A stretch of DNA of 8,617 nt. Origin: Campylobacteraceae bacterium. Lineage in GTDB: Bacteria; Campylobacterota; Campylobacteria; Campylobacterales; Sulfurovaceae. The position numbers and the translations under genes were made by a program. Shown in pieces: positions 1 through 5,848 of this stretch. The DNA lies in the NCBI GenBank assembly GCA_027063325.1, contig JAMOSA010000221.1:1-8617 (forward strand). Direction: 5' to 3'. A model generated the notes under the pieces. The model saw only the letters and a list, made by a program, of their open reading frames with translations, searched no databases and was not told the DNA's origin. Position 1 is the stretch's first letter. Every line of letters begins with the position of its first letter.

Positions 1-49
1 CTTTCGTGATACTTTGGATTATCTCTTTTGTTGTTATATCTTTTTGCAT
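1..49 (-). CDS. N-terminal edge of an unrecognised minus-strand gene (partial)
   Basis: Reading leftward from an ATG at 49-47, the frame is open to the window edge and gives MQKDITTKEIIQSITK. This is a polar, lysine- and isoleucine-rich sequence that looks like a normal AT-rich N-terminus. It does not resemble the start of HypE or HypA, the expected partners of hypD. There is no Shine-Dalgarno sequence. A TAAAAT at 61-56 lies so close to the ATG that a transcript would be nearly leaderless. The opposite strand offers a competing reading: plus frame 3 is open from the edge to a TAG at 60-62 and gives a hydrophobic tail (FVILWIISFVVISFCIYIF) that could be a C-terminal membrane helix of a convergent gene. 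Only one is likely real. The minus reading is slightly favoured by its codon choice, while the hairpin at 128-149 would suit either. Confidence 0.3.
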   Translation of the reverse strand, partial: MQKDITTKEIIQSITK

Positions 50-127
50 ATATATATTTTAGCGTAAAGTATGGGTTGGGAGTTTAAAAAATAAAAACCG
101 GCAAAAGAGTCGTATTATTTTAAAAGT

Positions 128-152
128 AGAGCAAGAGTAATCTTGCTCTTTT
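128..152. terminator. Perfect 9-bp hairpin, probable (bidirectional) terminator
   Basis: AGAGCAAGA (128-136) and TCTTGCTCT (141-149) pair perfectly around a GTAA loop. On the plus strand the stem runs into a short T-run (149-152). On the minus strand it is followed by ACTTTT. It lies about 95 nt beyond the hypD stop, so it can end the hypBCD transcript. It could also end a plus-strand transcript entering from the left. The U-tracts are short, so it is a moderate rather than strong intrinsic terminator. Confidence 0.55.
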
Positions 153-211
153 GTCAGTTAGGGAGTTTTAATACTTGATATTAATTGTGAAACAGAGTAT
201 ATTGTATATGC

Positions 212-230
212 GTTAGCAAAGTGTTAGCAA
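212..230. repeat. Two GTTAGCAA direct repeats, 11-nt period
   Basis: GTTAGCAA occurs at 212-219 and again at 223-230, one helical turn apart, just beyond the hypD stop codon. A possible protein-binding site or chance duplication; no known site is recognised. Confidence 0.3.
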
Positions 231-244
231 TCAACTGTTATTAT

Positions 245-1408
245 CTAACTAATAATCGAACCATACTTATAGTATGCCGAACAGGCTCCTTCACTGCTTA
301 CCATACAGCTCCCAAGAGGTGAACTTGGTTTACAGGCAGTTCCAAATACCTGGCACTCATTTGGTGTCGCTATTCCTCTTAGAATATCACCACATATACA
401 GAGTTTATGATCTTCTATCTCTTCTATTGGTAAAATATCTGCATAAATCTCTTCTGCATCATACTCTTTATACTCATCTTTTAGTCTCAAAGCACTATAT
501 GGAATATTACCTAATCCTCTCCATTTAAAAAGTTCTCTTTTTGTAAAAAATTTATCTATAAGCTTTTGGGCATTTGTATTACCCTCTATTGTTACACTTC
601 TTTTGTATTGAATTTCAAGCTCACATCTATTTTGGTTAAACTGCTTTATCAGCATCAATACACCCTCCATGACATCTACAGGTTCAAATCCACTTACAAC
701 TACAGGACGATTATATTTTGTAGGGAATGGTTGATAAATTTTAGCTCCGGCTATTACACTTACATGGCTTGGACCTATAAAGGCATCTATCTTATTGTTA
801 TAACTGTCTATGTGAATATCTCTACTGTCAATAAGCTCTTTCATAACCTCTGGTACTGTTACATGATTTATATGAAAAAGTATATTTTTTATACCTCTAT
901 CTATTGTATGCTGCAATAAAGCAGCACTCATTGGTGTAGTAGTCTCAAATCCAATTGCAAAAAATATCACCTTTTTATCAGGATTCTCTTTGGCTATCTT
1001 GATAATATCAAGAGGTGAATATACAAATCTTACATCTGCACCCAAACTTCTAGCATCTTGTAAAGATCCCCTTGATCCTGGTACTTTTATCATATCACCC
1101 AAGGTTGCCAATATCACATCATCTTGCATAGAGAGTATATATGCATGATCTATTCTCTCTTTTGGCATTATACATACAGGACACCCAGGACCGTGAATAA
1201 AATTGATACTTTTTGGTAAAAGTTGCTTTAGACCATACTTCATAATAGTATGTGTATGACCTCCACAAACCTCCATTATATTTATAGACTCTTTTAGATT
1301 TTGTGCCTCTTTGTCTATCTCGTAGGCTAATGCTTTGATAGTAGCTGGATCTCTAAATCTATCATAAAGCTCTTTTAATTCCAACTTATCCACTGCAGTT
1401 ATCTCCAT
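245..1408 (-). CDS. hypD: HypD, [NiFe]-hydrogenase maturation iron-sulfur scaffold
   Basis: HypD works in the cytoplasm with HypC and HypE to assemble the Fe(CN)2CO part of the [NiFe]-hydrogenase active site. The 387-residue reading is full length. It shows the family motifs in order: CGGHTH at 48-53, GPGCPVC at 73-79, GFETTTP at 153-159, NHVTVPE at 181-187, GPSHVSVI at 212-219 and SGFEPVD at 239-245. A cysteine-rich C-terminus (C337, C339, C352, C359, C368, C376) matches the [4Fe-4S] and thiol region of the family. The start is uncertain. The ATG at 1408 overlaps hypC by 23 nt. A GTG at 1393-1391 has a GGAG nine nt upstream, would give a protein five residues shorter and would cut the overlap to 8 nt. 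hypD is the last gene of the hypBCD operon; hypE does not follow it. Confidence 0.96.
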   Translation of the reverse strand: MEITAVDKLELKELYDRFRDPATIKALAYEIDKEAQNLKESINIMEVCGGHTHTIMKYGLKQLLPKSINFIHGPGCPVCIMPKERIDHAYILSMQDDVILATLGDMIKVPGSRGSLQDARSLGADVRFVYSPLDIIKIAKENPDKKVIFFAIGFETTTPMSAALLQHTIDRGIKNILFHINHVTVPEVMKELIDSRDIHIDSYNNKIDAFIGPSHVSVIAGAKIYQPFPTKYNRPVVVSGFEPVDVMEGVLMLIKQFNQNRCELEIQYKRSVTIEGNTNAQKLIDKFFTKRELFKWRGLGNIPYSALRLKDEYKEYDAEEIYADILPIEEIEDHKLCICGDILRGIATPNECQVFGTACKPSSPLGSCMVSSEGACSAYYKYGSIIS

Positions 1409-1664
1409 CTATTATAGCTTGTCTCCTCTCCTCTTCATCCATTTTTTGAAGTATCTCTTGATATACTTTTATACTCTCCAAGGCATCTTCTTGACTTATT
1501 ATATTCATTGCAAAACCTATGTGAATAAGTACAAAATCACCTACTTTTACCTCTTTTTCTATAAAGTCTATACCAACTTCTCTTTGTACTCCAATAGTAT
1601 CTACTATAGCTGTACATCTATCTTTATCTATTGATACTACTTTACTTGGAATTGATAAACACAC
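1386..1664 (-). CDS. hypC: HypC, hydrogenase maturation chaperone
   Basis: HypC is a small chaperone (92 residues here, typical size) that partners HypD during Fe(CN)2CO assembly and carries the iron group to the hydrogenase large-subunit precursor. The essential N-terminal cysteine is present as Cys2 in MCLSIPSKV, which requires removal of the first Met. The HIGFA motif at 48-52 matches the conserved HxGFA of the family. The start codon is GTG (1664-1662), fixed by the MCxxxP motif and by GGAGAG at 1674-1669, four nt upstream. That ribosome binding site begins immediately after the hypB stop (TAA, 1677-1675), which suggests translational coupling. The C-terminus is acidic and charged (about residues 73-92), and its last codons overlap the start of hypD. 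Confidence 0.95.
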   Translation of the reverse strand: MCLSIPSKVVSIDKDRCTAIVDTIGVQREVGIDFIEKEVKVGDFVLIHIGFAMNIISQEDALESIKVYQEILQKMDEEERRQAIIDGDNCSG

Positions 1665-1674
1665 AAAACTCTCC

Positions 1675-2430
1675 TTATCTCATCTTTTGCTTAAACTCTA
1701 TCCACTCTACTACTCTTTTAATACTGTCAATATCTTTTGTATTAATCTCTAATATATCAACATTTGGTTTGATAGCTCTAGCAAAATCTTTTGCTCTTTT
1801 TATACTAAAGTCAAAGTATGGCAAGAGATCTGTTTTTGTAATCAAAACCAAATCAGCCTGTCTAAACATTACAGGATATTTTTGGATTTTATCATCACCT
1901 TCAGGTACACTTACCAATACAATATTAAGATGAGTTCCCACATCATAACTGGCAGGACATACCAAATTGCCTACATTTTCTACGAAACATACATCAATAT
2001 TATCAAGACTTATATAATGAAGCCCCTTATGAACCATAAAAGCATCCAGATGACATGCACTGCCTGTTTGTATCTGATAAGCTTCAATACCTTTTGATTT
2101 GATTCTCTTAGCATCATTATTTGTCTCCAAATCACCCTCAATTACACTAAATTTAAATGGTGCAATATCTGCAATAGCTTCAAGCAGTGAAGTTTTTCCA
2201 CTACCTGGGGAACTCATAAGATTTAAAGCCAATACATTATGTTTATCAAAATGCTCTCTATTATGAATTGCTTCTTGGTCATTTTTATCCAAAATCTTGG
2301 TAATTACCTCTACTGTCTTTGAATCATTTAATTGTGGATTGTGATGAAGTGTCTCATGAGCATGCTGATGTGTATGACTATGATGGGAATGGTTATGATC
2401 AGTAATTGAACAACCGCAATCTTTACACAT
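1675..2430 (-). CDS. hypB: HypB, nickel-binding GTPase for hydrogenase maturation
   Basis: HypB is a cytoplasmic SIMIBI-class GTPase that, with HypA, delivers nickel to the [NiFe]-hydrogenase large subunit. The chosen start (ATG 2430-2428) has AAGGGG five nt upstream and puts the conserved N-terminal metal motif first (CKDCGC, residues 2-7). An in-frame extension to 2484 would bury this motif and lacks a ribosome binding site. A histidine-rich stretch follows, with ten His in residues 12-30, which in related proteins stores or handles nickel. The GTPase domain has a P-loop (SSPGSGKT, 73-80), EGDLETNNDA at 98-107 and a TKTD base-recognition motif at 198-201 in place of NKxD. C126, H127 and C158 correspond to the G-domain metal site known in E. 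coli HypB. The 251-residue length is usual. First gene of hypBCD. Confidence 0.96.
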   Translation of the reverse strand: MCKDCGCSITDHNHSHHSHTHQHAHETLHHNPQLNDSKTVEVITKILDKNDQEAIHNREHFDKHNVLALNLMSSPGSGKTSLLEAIADIAPFKFSVIEGDLETNNDAKRIKSKGIEAYQIQTGSACHLDAFMVHKGLHYISLDNIDVCFVENVGNLVCPASYDVGTHLNIVLVSVPEGDDKIQKYPVMFRQADLVLITKTDLLPYFDFSIKRAKDFARAIKPNVDILEINTKDIDSIKRVVEWIEFKQKMR

Positions 2431-2469
2431 ATTAACCCCTTTTAACATTTTATTATAGATTAAATTAAA

Positions 2470-2483
2470 TGAATGCTCATTCA
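2470..2483. promoter_or_regulatory. Dyad TGAATG-N2-CATTCA in the hypB leader
   Basis: A perfect inverted repeat with 6-nt arms and a 2-nt centre lies just downstream of the predicted hypB transcription start (about 2488). That is a position where a bound repressor would block initiation. It does not match the FNR, CRP or NikR sites I know. It could be a chance palindrome in AT-rich DNA. Confidence 0.3.
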
Positions 2484-2494
2484 ATATTGGTACA

Positions 2495-2500
2495 ATTATA
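2495..2500 (-). promoter_or_regulatory. Candidate -10 (TATAAT) for hypBCD
   Basis: A perfect TATAAT reads leftward at 2500-2495 and would start transcription near 2488, about 57 nt before the hypB ATG. There is no recognisable -35 at 17-18 nt, which is common for sigma-70 promoters of Campylobacterota. The same 138-nt spacer (2431-2568) must also hold the promoter of the divergent gene at 2569; no clear box for that gene was found. Confidence 0.45.
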
Positions 2501-2568
2501 CGAGCAATATATGAGTTTTAGATTAAATATTATCAATTTTTACTCAAAAGATACATAAATTTTTTAGT

Positions 2569-3276
2569 ATGGAGCAGTTGGTGAATTATACAAGTAAGGA
2601 GGCAGTGTGTATATATTGTGGAGGTTTTTTATACTATCTATCAGATGGTAGAGTAAAATGTGCATCATGCAACAATAGATACTCTATCAAAAAAATTACA
2701 AAAGAGTTCAAACTAATAGATGCTTTTTGCAGTGATTTAACAGCCCATAGAGCTTCAAAAGAGTGCAATACCTCATATGTAACAGCCAAAAGTGCATACA
2801 ACAGATATAGAAAGATGATAATGACAAAATTGGAGAGTGACTATGAAGAGTTGAGAGAGAGTGTAGTTGAGTATGATGAGTATATATACTTAGATCACAC
2901 CAAAAGAAAAGAGAAAAAAAATATATTCAGTGGATATAATTTTATTACATTTGATTACGGAAATAGAGTCTATAATATAATGCTTCCATCTCTTGATAGA
3001 TATAAAAACTATATGATTGATGATGGGCTTAGTGAGATATATTATGAGCAGTTATCTATGTATCTAAAGATACACAGAGTATCAAGGATAGATCATATAG
3101 ATAATACCATAGAGAAGTTTTGGAGATATTTTGATAATTTTATGAAGAGATTTAGAGGGGTTAATAGAGATTATTTTATATACTATCTAAAAGAGGCAGA
3201 GTTTAAATTCAACTATAAATCACAAAGTAATAGAGTACTCCGCAACCTTTGGTTGCAGAGTATGAGGGGTAATTAA
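2569..3276 (+). CDS. IS1595-like transposase-derived protein, compact, probably domesticated
   Basis: This 235-residue protein has a zinc ribbon (C14-x2-C17 and C31-x2-C34) and a helix-turn-helix-like segment (about 45-85). Remnants of an IS1595 (ISXO2-like) DDE domain follow. VEYDEYIY around D103 resembles the first catalytic block (VEVDETYI). HIDNTIEKFW at 176-185 with FRGVNRDYFIYYLKEAEFKFNY at 195-216 resembles the HINGIENFW and KECEFRFNHR blocks. Only about 75 residues separate D103 from N179, against roughly 120-130 in active members. The second catalytic Asp is unclear; D151 or D152 are the only candidates. No terminal inverted repeats flank the gene, and its stop overlaps the fumB stop, so no right IS end fits. 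There is no Shine-Dalgarno sequence before the ATG, which makes the exact start uncertain. It is divergent from hypBCD. A DNA-binding role is inference only. Codon use matches its neighbours. Confidence 0.7.
   Translation: MEQLVNYTSKEAVCIYCGGFLYYLSDGRVKCASCNNRYSIKKITKEFKLIDAFCSDLTAHRASKECNTSYVTAKSAYNRYRKMIMTKLESDYEELRESVVEYDEYIYLDHTKRKEKKNIFSGYNFITFDYGNRVYNIMLPSLDRYKNYMIDDGLSEIYYEQLSMYLKIHRVSRIDHIDNTIEKFWRYFDNFMKRFRGVNRDYFIYYLKEAEFKFNYKSQSNRVLRNLWLQSMRGN
3236..3262 (-). terminator. Strong hairpin beyond fumB, inside the 3' end of the convergent gene
   Basis: TACTC-C-GCAACC and GGTTGC-A-GAGTA form a 12-position stem around a 3-nt loop. On the minus strand the odd pair becomes a U.G wobble, so all 12 positions pair. 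On the plus strand it is a C.A mismatch. The stem begins 11 nt after the fumB stop, exactly where a 3' hairpin for the mdh-fumA-fumB transcript would sit. No clear U-tract follows, so it may stabilise or help define the 3' end rather than act as a classic intrinsic terminator. It also encodes residues near the C-terminus (RNLWLQS) of the plus-strand gene. Confidence 0.5.
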
Positions 3277-3830
3277 TCTTTGACTTCGTACTTTTCTCTA
3301 CCCATTTGATACAAATCATTACCTTTTGTATCATTTATAACAGTTACAGGAAAATCTTCTACCTCAAGCTCTCTGATAGCTTCAGGTCCAAGCTCAGGAT
3401 ATGCAATAACTTTGGCACTTTTTATAGCTTTGGCTATCAATGCTCCAGCACCTCCAGTTGCTCCAAAATATACAGCTTTATGCTCCTTGCAGGCATCTTT
3501 TACAGCTTGATTTCTCTTACCTTTTCCTATCATACCCTTTTGACCATGTTTAATAAGAGTAGGAGAGTAGCTATCCATTCTATAGCTTGTTGTAGGTCCT
3601 GCACTACCTATTGGTTCACCCGGTTTTGGAGGAGTTGGTCCTACAAAGTATATTACACTACCTTGCAGATCAAAAGGCAACTCTTCACCAGCTTCAATCA
3701 AATCTACAAGTCTTTTGTGAGCTGCATCTCTGGCTGTATATATTTTGCCACTTAGATATACAATATCACCAGCTTCCAATTTACTTACATCTTCATCACT
3801 TAGTGGTGTAATCATATGATATGTAGCCAT
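3273..3830 (-). CDS. fumB: Fumarate hydratase class I, beta (C-terminal) subunit
   Basis: This is the smaller subunit of an iron-sulfur fumarase that interconverts fumarate and malate with the alpha subunit encoded just upstream. The 185-residue length fits the split form; in E. coli FumA both parts are one chain. Family motifs seen: SGKIYTARDAAHKR at 27-40, GPTPPKPGEPIGSAGPTTS at 64-82, the RMD that follows (84-86), IGKG at 101-104 and GATGGAGA at 123-130. AAAGGA lies about seven nt before the ATG and overlaps the fumA stop, so the two subunits are probably translated together. The related L(+)-tartrate dehydratase beta subunit (TtdB) has similar motifs. The neighbouring mdh favours fumarase, although sequence alone does not settle it. 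The symbol denotes the beta subunit, not the E. coli FumB isozyme. Confidence 0.92.
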   Translation of the reverse strand: MATYHMITPLSDEDVSKLEAGDIVYLSGKIYTARDAAHKRLVDLIEAGEELPFDLQGSVIYFVGPTPPKPGEPIGSAGPTTSYRMDSYSPTLIKHGQKGMIGKGKRNQAVKDACKEHKAVYFGATGGAGALIAKAIKSAKVIAYPELGPEAIRELEVEDFPVTVINDTKGNDLYQMGREKYEVKD

Positions 3831-3841
3831 TAATTATCCTT

Positions 3842-4693
3842 TTAGAGTGTGATATGAGAGTGTCTTGAACTATGACACTGAACATTTACGCTAACTGGTA
3901 ATGAAGCGATATGACAAGGATTTTTTTCTATATGTACAGCAAGTACAGTCTGAGTTCCACCCATACCCATAGCTCCAATTCCAAGTTTGTTTAACTCTGT
4001 CATTATCTCTTTTTCAAAAGCATCTAAATCCGGATCAGGATTTTGGGTACCAGCTTCTCTAAATAGAGCATGTTTTGATGATTTCGCAGCTACTTCAAAT
4101 GTACCTCCAATTCCAACACCTACTATAATAGGAGGACATGGATTTGGACCGGCATCAGAAATTACCTGTTTTACAAAATTTAATATACCCTCTTTGCCCT
4201 GAGCTGGAGCCAGTACCGTAGCTCTACTTACATTTTCACTGCCTCCACCTTTGGCTGCATACTCTATATCTATTTTATCTCCAGGAACTATATCAAAGTG
4301 TATTACAGCAGGGAGATTGTATCCGACTTCATCTTTTAGGTTATGTCTGTCAAAACAGTCACATGTACTGGCTCTTAGATAACCATCTTTGTATGCCTGT
4401 TCTGTAGCTTCATTGATAGCATCTCTTATACTGCCACCTACTACCTTGACATCTTCACCTACATTTACAAAATATACAGCAAGTCCGGTATCCTGACACA
4501 AAGGTCTATCCTCTTCTCTTGCTAATTGTGCATTATCTAATATCTGTTTTAGTACCGATTTTGCTACCTCACTCTTTTCCTCTTTATAAGCCTTCTCAAT
4601 AGCCTTCAGTGCATCTTCTGGCAAGTGTGAAGCAGTATGCATTACCATCGCTTTTACCGATTTTACCAAATCATCATACGCTATCTCTCTCAT
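3842..4693 (-). CDS. fumA: Fumarate hydratase class I, alpha (N-terminal, Fe-S) subunit
   Basis: This subunit carries the [4Fe-4S] cluster of the heteromeric class I fumarase. At 283 residues it is the usual length for the split form. The three expected cluster ligands are present: C66 (LCQDTG), C186 (NPCPP) and C273 (VNVQCHS). They are spaced like C105, C224 and C318 of E. coli FumA. Other family motifs are the glycine-rich KGGGSEN at 148-154, GVGIGGTFE at 192-200 and GAMGMGGTQT at 240-249. AAAGGA sits about seven nt before the ATG, directly after the mdh stop, with an 11-nt gap between the genes. The enzyme is normally oxygen-sensitive, consistent with a microaerobic or anaerobic lifestyle. 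A tartrate dehydratase alpha subunit is the alternative, less likely beside mdh. Confidence 0.93.
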   Translation of the reverse strand: MREIAYDDLVKSVKAMVMHTASHLPEDALKAIEKAYKEEKSEVAKSVLKQILDNAQLAREEDRPLCQDTGLAVYFVNVGEDVKVVGGSIRDAINEATEQAYKDGYLRASTCDCFDRHNLKDEVGYNLPAVIHFDIVPGDKIDIEYAAKGGGSENVSRATVLAPAQGKEGILNFVKQVISDAGPNPCPPIIVGVGIGGTFEVAAKSSKHALFREAGTQNPDPDLDAFEKEIMTELNKLGIGAMGMGGTQTVLAVHIEKNPCHIASLPVSVNVQCHSSRHSHITL

Positions 4694-4704
4694 ATATATC
4701 CTTT

Positions 4705-5688
4705 CTATTGGTTTATTTTATTGTCATCTGGATTTGAGAAGAAATTATTCTCTTTGAGTACATCTATCATTCTTCTAACAGAAGCTACACTTTTTGCAAA
4801 TTTTCTCTTTTGACCTTCACTAAGTGTCATCTCAAAGAGCTTTTCTACTCCATTTGCACCAAGGGCTACCGGTACTCCAGATACCACATCACTATAACCA
4901 TAGTGACCATCAAGATATACAGCACATGGATGAATCTGTTTGGTATCTTTTAGTATAGCCTCTACCATAATAGCAGTTGCCTTTGCAGGTGCATAGTATG
5001 CAGAACCTGTCTTTAGATATCCTACTATCTCAGCTCCGCCATGCTTGGTTCTTTCTACAATCTCTACAATCTCCTCTTCACTCAAAATATCAGTCAAAGG
5101 GACTCCGGCAACTGTTGAAAATTTTGGAAGAGGCACCATATCATCACCATGTCCACCCATTACAGAAGCTCTAATTTGTCCTGCACCATAACCAATCTTT
5201 TCATATATAAAGTGAGCCATTCTGGCACTATCTAAGATTCCTGCCATTCCTACAATTCTCTCTTTTGGAAAGCCACTCTCTTTTAGTGCTACATATGTCA
5301 TTACATCAAGAGGGTTTGATACCATTATTACAATAGAGTCTGGTGCATACTTTTTGACATCATGAATCACCTCTTTTGTAATTTCAGCATTTATCATTAG
5401 CAAATCATCTCTACTCATACCAGGTTTTCTGGGGCTTCCTGCAGTAATTACTACTACATCACTATCTGCTATATCTTTAGCCTCCTCAGCTACTCTTACT
5501 AATGTATGCTGTCTTGCTGCATTTGCAGCTTGGGACATATCAAGAGCTTTGCCTTTGGCTATCTCAGGAGCTCTGTCACGCAATACTATCTCATGGCAAG
5601 TACCTTTCATCGCAAGAGAGTATGCTACAGTAGCACCAACATTTCCTGCACCTATTATGGTAACTTTTTTACCCTTTTTTATTTCCAT
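4705..5688 (-). CDS. mdh: Malate dehydrogenase, LDH-like type
   Basis: It interconverts malate and oxaloacetate with NAD(H) in the TCA cycle. The 327-residue protein has an N-terminal Rossmann fold (GAGNVGATVA, 13-22). An aspartate at the end of beta-2 (D38) favours NAD. Active-site residues are visible: R87 and R93 (PRKPGMSRDD), N125 (VSNPLD), D153 and R156 (GILDSAR) and the catalytic H180 (GGHGDD). Arg rather than Gln at 87 points to malate, not lactate, as substrate. The start at 5688 is chosen because AAAGGA lies seven nt upstream and the protein then begins just before the first beta strand. An in-frame extension to 5730 adds an unrelated tail and runs into the leader hairpins. First gene of mdh-fumA-fumB, separated by 160 nt from icd upstream. 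Confidence 0.95.
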   Translation of the reverse strand: MEIKKGKKVTIIGAGNVGATVAYSLAMKGTCHEIVLRDRAPEIAKGKALDMSQAANAARQHTLVRVAEEAKDIADSDVVVITAGSPRKPGMSRDDLLMINAEITKEVIHDVKKYAPDSIVIMVSNPLDVMTYVALKESGFPKERIVGMAGILDSARMAHFIYEKIGYGAGQIRASVMGGHGDDMVPLPKFSTVAGVPLTDILSEEEIVEIVERTKHGGAEIVGYLKTGSAYYAPAKATAIMVEAILKDTKQIHPCAVYLDGHYGYSDVVSGVPVALGANGVEKLFEMTLSEGQKRKFAKSVASVRRMIDVLKENNFFSNPDDNKINQ

Positions 5689-5702
5689 TATATTCCTTTT
5701 TT

Positions 5703-5788
5703 GCGGATAAAAAAGAGTTTGGCAAAACATAACTCAAAACTTCTGCTTTCAATTATGCTTTGCTCTACACTACTCTTTTTCCATCCGC
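5703..5788 (-). promoter_or_regulatory. Long inverted repeat in the mdh leader
   Basis: On the minus strand GCGGAT-GG-AAAAAGAGT (5788-5772) can pair with ACTCTTTTT-T-ATCCGC (5718-5703). That gives 6 + 9 base pairs separated by a small internal loop and closes a 53-nt loop. The 3' arm ends 14 nt before the mdh ATG, next to its ribosome binding site. The arm overlaps the AACTC used by the shorter hairpin at 5715-5735, so only one of the two can form. This layout resembles a leader that could switch, though no ligand-binding motif is recognised. Confidence 0.45.
5709..5735 (-). terminator. Weak terminator-like hairpin with U6 before mdh
   Basis: GAGTT (5735-5731) and AACTC (5719-5715) can pair across an 11-nt loop and are followed at once by six U residues (5714-5709). 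The stem is short, so termination would be partial at best. It would separate icd from mdh expression and competes with the longer stem at 5703-5788. Confidence 0.3.
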
Positions 5789-5812
5789 TTTTAATTTTTG
5801 TTTTGGAGGGGA

Positions 5813-5836
5813 GGTACTCCCAAAAAAGGGAATACC
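5813..5836 (-). terminator. Hairpin just after the icd stop codon
   Basis: GGTACTCCC (5813-5821) and GGGAATACC (5828-5836) form a 9-position stem with a six-base loop that begins 12 nt beyond the icd stop. On the minus strand the central odd pair is a U.G wobble, so the stem is complete. On the plus strand it is C.A. No U-tract follows on the minus strand, so it is more likely a 3'-end or processing hairpin than a classic terminator. GGGAG at 5821-5817 can instead pair with CTCCC at 5813-5809, an alternative smaller hairpin. Confidence 0.45.
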
Positions 5837-5848
5837 AAAAATGTTTTT

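Noticed and set aside
2431..2484. N-terminal extension of hypB
   Set aside because: It would place the CxxCGC metal motif internally and includes the AAGGGG ribosome binding site and the TGAATG dyad as coding.
2484..3290. Intact IS1595-family insertion sequence
   Set aside because: No inverted repeats or target duplication were seen around the transposase-like gene, and the right flank is fumB coding sequence.
3306..3755. Plus-strand open frames antisense to fumB
   Set aside because: They are Cys-, Ser- and Tyr-rich shadows of a well-supported conserved gene, with no ribosome binding site or family resemblance. The same holds for other opposite-strand frames across hyp, fum, mdh and icd.
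4705..5688. Lactate dehydrogenase
   Set aside because: Arg at the substrate-discriminating position (R87) and the neighbouring fumarase genes favour malate dehydrogenase.
5689..5730. N-terminal extension of mdh starting MFCQTLF
   Set aside because: It runs through the leader hairpins, has no ribosome binding site and adds residues ahead of the Rossmann strand not expected in the family; the ATG at 5688 has AAAGGA at good spacing.
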